Shown: one piece after another, positions 13,353-18,669 of the stretch | Numbering within the stretch: position 1 is the stretch's first letter | Layout of the letters: the number at the start of each line of letters is the position of its first letter | Assembly (NCBI GenBank): GCA_946481495.1 | Contig: CAMLNW010000018.1 | Location: 1 to 18,669 of the forward strand | Direction: 5' to 3' | Length of the DNA stretch: 18,669 nucleotides | Source of the DNA: an uncultured Actinomycetes bacterium | GTDB lineage: Bacteria > Actinomycetota > Thermoleophilia > Solirubrobacterales > Thermoleophilaceae | Made by a program: the position numbers and the translations under genes | Notes under the pieces: model-generated | Databases searched by the model: none | What the model saw: the letters and a program-made list of their open reading frames with translations, nothing else | Told to the model about the DNA's origin: nothing

Positions 13353-14630
13353 ACGCCGCCCGGATCCAGAGGGCCAAGGACGAGCCGAAGAGCGTCGGCG
13401 GCGGTGGTGGCGGTTGTCGCGGCCACCTTGCTCAGCGGCTGCTTCGGTCTCGGCAGCCAGGACGCGTCGACCGGTGGGCGCAGCATCAACTGGTACGTGT
13501 TCAACGAGCCCGGCGGCGCCTACGAGCAGGCGATCGCCGACTGCAACAAGCAGTCGAACGGCCGCTTCAAGATCAACTACCTCCGGCTGCCGACCGACGC
13601 CAACCAGCAGCGCGAGCTGATCGTTCGCCGGCTGGCCGCCGAGGACGACACCGTCGACCTGATCGGGATGGACGTGATCTGGACGGCGGAGTTCGCCGAG
13701 GCCGGCTGGATCGTTCCGTGGACCGGGCAGCGCAAACAGGTCGCCGAGCAGGGACGCCTCGAGGGACCGCTCGAGACCGTCCGTTACCAGGACAAGGTCT
13801 GGGCGATCCCCTTCACCTCGAACACCCAGTTGCTCTGGTATCGCAAGGACCGGGTCGACAAGCCGCCCGCGGACTTCACCTGGGACCAGATGATCGACGA
13901 CGCCGTCGAGAAGGGGAAGGCCGTCGAGGTCCAGGCACGCCAGTACGAGGGACTGACCGTCTGGGTCAACGCGCTGATCGCAAGCGCCGGCGGTCAGATC
14001 GTCAACGACCAGGGTGACGTGGTCGTCGACGACACCGCCAAGACAGCCGCCGAGATCGTGCGCAAGCTCGCCCGCTCGCCGGCGGCCCCGCCTGGGATGT
14101 CGACCAACGCCGAGGACGATGCCCGGCTCGGCTTCGAGTCCGGCCGCTCCGATTACCAGATCAACTACACCTTCATCTACCCGTCCGCCGCCGAGATCAG
14201 CGACGACTTCCAGAAGAACATCGGCTGGGCGCGCTACCCGCGCAGCGTCGCCGGCGAGTCGAGCAAGCCGCCGCTCGGCGGGATCAACATCGGCGTCGGC
14301 GCCTTCTCGAAGAAGCGCGACCTCGCCTTCGACGCCGCCGAGTGCCTGTCCAGCGAGGCCAACCAGCTCGTCGCCGCCGAGAAGGGCGGGCTCGCGCCGT
14401 CGAGCGCCGCCGTCTACGACAAGCCGGCGCTGAAGAAGGCGTTCCCGTTCTCCGACCTGTTGCAGGAGTCGATCGAGGACGGCGGGCCGCGGCCGGTGAC
14501 GCCGGCCTATGCCGACATATCGCTGGCGATCCAGAAGACCTACCACCCGCCCGCCGACGTCGACCCGGCAACGGTCGTCGAGGAGCTCAGCGACCGGATC
14601 GACAAGGCCGTCGAGGGAGGGATCTTTTGA
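13350..14630 (+). CDS. lpqY: Trehalose/alpha-glucoside-binding lipoprotein, LpqY-like
   Basis: This is the extracytoplasmic substrate-binding lipoprotein of a family-1 sugar importer, 426 residues. An Arg-rich n-region and a hydrophobic stretch (16-28) lead to the lipobox LLSGC with lipidated Cys31. The mature part has segments I remember from mycobacterial LpqY: MDVIWTAEFAEAGW (107-120), TSNTQLLWYRKD (156-167), EGLTVWVNALIASAGGQIV, GGINIGVGAFSKKRDLAFDAAECL and RPVTPAYADISLAI near the end. The order lipoprotein-permease-permease-ATPase equals lpqY-sugA-sugB-sugC, the trehalose-recycling importer. The ligand is therefore probably trehalose or a related alpha-glucoside, in keeping with the alpha-glucosidase upstream. 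The start is GTG 13350, leaderless. Its TGA overlaps an ATG that opens a 9-codon minicistron. Confidence 0.9.
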   Translation: MTPPGSRGPRTSRRASAAVVAVVAATLLSGCFGLGSQDASTGGRSINWYVFNEPGGAYEQAIADCNKQSNGRFKINYLRLPTDANQQRELIVRRLAAEDDTVDLIGMDVIWTAEFAEAGWIVPWTGQRKQVAEQGRLEGPLETVRYQDKVWAIPFTSNTQLLWYRKDRVDKPPADFTWDQMIDDAVEKGKAVEVQARQYEGLTVWVNALIASAGGQIVNDQGDVVVDDTAKTAAEIVRKLARSPAAPPGMSTNAEDDARLGFESGRSDYQINYTFIYPSAAEISDDFQKNIGWARYPRSVAGESSKPPLGGINIGVGAFSKKRDLAFDAAECLSSEANQLVAAEKGGLAPSSAAVYDKPALKKAFPFSDLLQESIEDGGPRPVTPAYADISLAIQKTYHPPADVDPATVVEELSDRIDKAVEGGIF

Positions 14631-14659
14631 TGGACGCCCCTAAGCGAGGCATCTTCTGA
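14630..14659 (+). CDS. Nine-codon minicistron between lpqY and sugA, made by a local duplication
   Basis: The open frame encodes MDAPKRGIF. Its ATG overlaps the lpqY stop in TGATG, and its own TGA overlaps the sugA ATG in another TGATG. A GAGGGAGG sits 9 bases before its start and a GAGG 9 bases before sugA. The 22-base segments 14617-14638 and 14646-14667 match at 18 positions, so the minicistron combines a copy of the sugA start (MDA/MEA) with a copy of the lpqY end (GIF-stop). It probably acts as a translation relay rather than making a functional peptide (inference). Confidence 0.45.
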   Translation: MDAPKRGIF

Positions 14660-15606
14660 TGGAGGCGGCAAGCGTCCCCGACGCCCAAGTCGCTCCTCAG
14701 GCGCCGCGCAAGAACGGGGGCGCCAGCGACCGCGCGAAGTCTGAGCGCAAGCTCGCCTACATGCTCTGCGCCCCGGCGGTGATCGCGATGCTGATCGTCA
14801 CCGGCTATCCGATCGGCTACGCCTTCTACCTGTCACTGCAGAAGTTCGACCTGCGCTTCCCCGACGACAAGGAGTTCGTCGGACTATCGAACTACGGCGA
14901 CGTGCTGACGTCGAGCACCTGGTGGGGTGACGTTGGTACGACACTGATCATCACCGTTGCGTCGGTGGCGCTCGAGTTGGTGCTCGGGATGGCGATCGCG
15001 CTCGTCATGCATCGCGCGATCTTCGGCCGCGGCGCTGTACGCGCATCGGTGCTGATCCCGTACGGAATCGTCACGGTCGTCGCGGCGTTCGCCTGGCGCT
15101 ACGCCTTCGACCCGACCAGCGGCTTCGTCCAGAGCCTGCCGCTGATCTCCGACACCTGGGCACCGTTCAACGAGCGCGACAGCTCGCTGCTGGTGATCAT
15201 CCTGACCGAGGTCTGGAAGACCACGCCATTCATGGCGCTGCTGTTGTTAGCCGGGCTGGCGCTCGTTCCCGACGAGCTGCACGAGGCGGCGAAGGTCGAC
15301 GGCGCGAGCGCTGTTCAGCGCTTCTTCCGGATCACGCTGCCGCTGATGAAGCCGGCGATCCTCGTCGCGCTGCTGTTCCGCACGCTCGACGCGTTCCGGA
15401 TATTCGACACGATCTTCATCCAGACGGCGGGCGCGAACGGCACCGAGTCGGTATCGATACTGGGTTACAACGTCCTGATCAACAGGGTGAACCTCGGCCT
15501 GGGATCGGCCGTGTCGATTCTCATCTTCCTCGCGGTCATCCTGATCGCGACCTTCTTCGTCAAGGTGCTCGGCACGAGCACCGCACAGCAGCGAGGGGAG
15601 GCCTGA
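14659..15606 (+). CDS. sugA: Sugar ABC transporter permease, SugA/MalF-like
   Basis: This is a membrane subunit of the importer, 315 residues. A polar N-terminal tail of about 30 residues comes before six predicted transmembrane segments, the first being [25 protein letters not shown]. The cytoplasmic coupling loop [24 protein letters not shown] is the classical EAA motif that docks onto the ATPase. [13 protein letters not shown] after TM1 is typical of the MalF/UgpA group. The ATG overlaps the stop of the minicistron. It ends one base before the start of sugB, so translation is coupled. Confidence 0.92.
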   Translation: MEAASVPDAQVAPQAPRKNGGASDRAKSERKLAYMLCAPAVIAMLIVTGYPIGYAFYLSLQKFDLRFPDDKEFVGLSNYGDVLTSSTWWGDVGTTLIITVASVALELVLGMAIALVMHRAIFGRGAVRASVLIPYGIVTVVAAFAWRYAFDPTSGFVQSLPLISDTWAPFNERDSSLLVIILTEVWKTTPFMALLLLAGLALVPDELHEAAKVDGASAVQRFFRITLPLMKPAILVALLFRTLDAFRIFDTIFIQTAGANGTESVSILGYNVLINRVNLGLGSAVSILIFLAVILIATFFVKVLGTSTAQQRGEA

Positions 15607-15607
15607 G

Positions 15608-16438
15608 ATGGCCGAGTCGAGCCGCAACCGCGTGTTCTGGGGGATCGGCATCCTCGTCGTCGTCTTGTACGCGCTGATCCCGGTCGTCTGGATCGCTTCG
15701 CTGTCGGTCAAGCCGGCCGCGAAGCTCTCCGACGGCAAGTTTTTCTCCGGCAGCCCCACTTTCGAGAACTACGAGACGATCTTCAACGACGACACGTTCC
15801 TCGCCGCGCTGGTCAACTCGATCGGCATCGCGCTGATCGCGACGGTGATCTCGATCGGGCTCGCCGCGATGGCCGCCTACGCGCTCGCGCGACTCGACTT
15901 CGCCGGCAAGACCGTGATCCTCTCGGGCGCGCTCGCGGTCGCGATGTTTCCGCCGATCTCGATCGTCGGCTCGCTGTTCGACATGTGGCGCTCGATCGGC
16001 CTCTACGACACCTGGGCTGGGCTGATCATCCCCTACATGACCTTTACGCTGCCGCTGGCGATCTACACGCTGTCGGCGTTCTTCCGCGAGATCCCGTGGG
16101 AGCTCGAGCAGGCGGCGCAGGTCGACGGCGCGACCCCGTTCCAGGCGTTCCGCAAGGTGATCGTGCCGCTCGCCGCGCCCGGGGTGTTCACCGCGGCGAT
16201 CCTCGTCTTCATCTTCGCCTGGAACGACTTCATCTTCGCCAACACGCTCACCTCGACCGACAACGCGCGCACCGTCCCGGCGGCGCTCGCCTTCTTCACC
16301 GGCGGGTCGCAGTTCGAGCAGCCGATCGGGGCGATCTCGGCGGCGGCGGTGGTCGTGACGATCCCGATCATCGTGATGGTCCTGATCTTCCAGCGCCGGA
16401 TCGTCGCTGGCCTGACCGCGGGCGCGGTCAAGGGATAG
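15608..16438 (+). CDS. sugB: Sugar ABC transporter permease, SugB/MalG-like
   Basis: This is the second membrane subunit, 276 residues with six predicted transmembrane segments. The EAA loop reads [26 protein letters not shown], and [25 protein letters not shown] follows TM5 as in other MalG-type permeases. GGGGAGG lies 8 bases before the ATG at 15608, and the gene follows sugA with a single intervening base. With SugA it forms the heterodimeric translocation channel. A 30-base gap with the sugC ribosome binding site follows. Confidence 0.92.
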   Translation: MAESSRNRVFWGIGILVVVLYALIPVVWIASLSVKPAAKLSDGKFFSGSPTFENYETIFNDDTFLAALVNSIGIALIATVISIGLAAMAAYALARLDFAGKTVILSGALAVAMFPPISIVGSLFDMWRSIGLYDTWAGLIIPYMTFTLPLAIYTLSAFFREIPWELEQAAQVDGATPFQAFRKVIVPLAAPGVFTAAILVFIFAWNDFIFANTLTSTDNARTVPAALAFFTGGSQFEQPIGAISAAAVVVTIPIIVMVLIFQRRIVAGLTAGAVKG

Positions 16439-16468
16439 GGCAGGGGATTACGGGTAAGGAGAGAGACG

Positions 16469-17655
<1,187 letters not shown>

Positions 17656-17659
<4 letters not shown>

Positions 17660-18165
17660 CGCAGCGCACGCAGCTCGGCTGAGGTTGCCTTGCGGAGGTC
17701 GAGGTCGTGGCCGATCTCGGGGATGACCTCGGTGACGTAGGCGTCGATGTCGGGTTGGGATTGGGCGCGGGCGACGGCGACGCGGTGGTGGCCGTCCTCG
17801 ACGAAGTGGGCGTTGGCGATTCGGTAGACGCGGATTGGGGGCATCGACTCGCCGCGGCGCTTTGCGGTGGCGATTCGCTCGAAGCGGCCGCGGGGGCGGC
17901 TGGAGGTGGGGCGGAAGCCGCGGTCGAACTCGCGGCCGCGGTCGACCGTTCCGACGATCGAGTCGAGTGGGATCGACTTCAAGCCGAGGCGGCGCTCGCC
18001 GACACGGCCGAGTGCTTCGACGACCTCCTCGAACGGGAGGATCGCGACCTTCGCGCCCGGCTTGCCCTTGAGACGGTTGGCGAGGCGGGCGAGCGCTCGT
18101 CGCCGCCGTGCGCGAGAGAAGTCGAACTGCGCGTCGGTCTGTGGGAAGCCGGTGTCCTTGGGCAC
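17656..18165 (-). CDS. ParB-like nuclease-domain protein
   Basis: This is a protein of 169 residues from the GTG at 18165. The basic N-terminus (SRARRRRALARLANRLKG, about 16-33) precedes VAILPFEEVVEALG, a linker with KSIPLDSIVGTVDRGREFDR, then RGRFERIATAKRRGESMPPIRVYRIANAHFVEDGHHRVAVAR. The last element (VEDGHHRVAVA) is the ParB/sulfiredoxin-like phosphoryl-transfer motif, with VDAYVTEV-type strands after it. It is not the chromosome-partition ParB, since it lacks a helix-turn-helix and C-terminal dimer domain; the cellular role is unknown. The frame stays open upstream to 18639, but that part is antisense to the dehydrogenase gene. TAGTGA (18173-18178, minus) lies 7 bases before this GTG, consistent with a leaderless start. 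The stop shares CTAG with sugC. Confidence 0.8.
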
Positions 18166-18207
18166 TGAGGCTTCACTACCCGGCTGGTGTGCGAGGGTAC
18201 CCGGCCG

Positions 18208-18669
18208 ATGGCGCGCTGCTTCGTCACTCGCGAGATTCCTGGGACCGCCGTCGAGCGGCTGGCGGCCGAGCACGAGGTTGAGGTCTGGCCGGAGCGGTTG
18301 CCACCGACACGCGAGCAGCTGCGCGAGCGGGCTGCCGGGGTCGAGGGGCTGCTTTGCATGCTCACCGATCCGGTCGATCGCGAGCTGTTCGAGGCTGCAC
18401 CCGACTTGCGCGCGGTGTCGACCTACGCTGTCGGCACCGACAACATCGACCTCGCGGCAGCCAGCGAGCGGGGCATCCCAGTCGGCCACACGCCGGACGT
18501 CCTGACCGAGACGAGCGCCGACCTCGCGCTCGCACTGATGCTCGCCGCGATGCGCCGCATCCCGGAGGGCGATGCCGAGGTGCGCGCGGGGGAGTGGCTG
18601 ACCTGGGAGCCGGCGCGGCTGCTCGGCCACGACCTCCACCGCGCGACCGTCGGGATCGTCGGCTTCGGC
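18208..18669 (+). CDS. D-2-hydroxyacid dehydrogenase, 5' part (cut by window end)
   Basis: This is the first 154 residues of an NAD(P)-dependent D-isomer 2-hydroxyacid dehydrogenase, of the glyoxylate/hydroxypyruvate reductase kind. It begins MARCFVTREIPGTAVERLAAEHEVEVW. The substrate-domain landmarks are EGLLCMLTDPVDRELFEAAPDLRAVSTYAVGTDNIDLAAASERGIPVGHTPDVLTETSADLALALML in broken order of family motifs (about 45-112), then the second-domain entry ATVGIVGFG, where the window stops at the first glycines of the nucleotide-binding GxGxxG. The catalytic Arg, Glu and His lie beyond the edge. There is no Shine-Dalgarno; 42 bases separate it from the divergent ParB-like gene, so the start ATG 18208 is probably leaderless or nearly so. 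Confidence 0.9.
   Translation, partial: MARCFVTREIPGTAVERLAAEHEVEVWPERLPPTREQLRERAAGVEGLLCMLTDPVDRELFEAAPDLRAVSTYAVGTDNIDLAAASERGIPVGHTPDVLTETSADLALALMLAAMRRIPEGDAEVRAGEWLTWEPARLLGHDLHRATVGIVGFG

Noticed and set aside
18166..18639. N-terminal extension of the ParB-like protein to 18639
   Set aside because: That part is exactly antisense to the D-2-hydroxyacid dehydrogenase gene and has no family-like sequence.

Overview
The window is GC-rich, gene-dense actinobacterial DNA. The gene families, an LpqY-SugABC-like transporter, several leaderless-looking starts (a -10-like TAnnnT hexamer about 6-8 bases before the start codon and no Shine-Dalgarno) and many 4-base gene overlaps fit a high-GC actinobacterium. 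A Thermoleophilia/Solirubrobacterales-type host is my best guess, from general resemblance only. I see no rRNA, tRNA, CRISPR array, insertion sequence or phage gene. The region looks chromosomal.

Layout. (1) 34-2605, minus: cydA-cydB, a cytochrome bd-type quinol oxidase. A 261-base gap upstream holds a long inverted repeat and the terminator of the next gene. (2) 2867-6019: an OmpR-type response regulator and a membrane histidine kinase, flanked on both sides by small membrane-anchored Asp/Gly-rich proteins that share a motif. One is divergent, the other is translationally coupled to the kinase. A tandem 11-bp operator-like repeat lies in the divergent gap. (3) 6020-6235: a gap between convergent genes, rich in hairpins. 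(4) 6236-9373: a MarR repressor divergent from a DrrA/DrrB-like ABC exporter (ATPase and two permeases with 4-base overlaps), with both -35 boxes inside a 33-bp-spaced direct repeat. (5) 9370-11605: a DUF72 protein, a cupin and an uncharacterised secreted protein. (6) 11650-17659: a GH13 alpha-glucosidase lacking its C-terminal domain, a SpoIIAA-like protein, and a lipoprotein-permease-permease-ATPase importer in the lpqY-sugA-sugB-sugC order, probably for trehalose or related alpha-glucosides. (7) 17656-18669: a ParB-like-domain protein, and divergently the 5' part of a D-2-hydroxyacid dehydrogenase cut by the window edge.

The genes form ordinary functional modules: respiration, envelope or cation sensing, regulated drug export, and alpha-glucoside uptake and hydrolysis. 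The least conventional parts are the two-component system bracketed by acidic disordered proteins, the truncated glucosidase joined to a SpoIIAA-like gene, and a 9-codon minicistron made by a local duplication between lpqY and sugA. Nothing here proves a new system. The two-component cassette is the best candidate.
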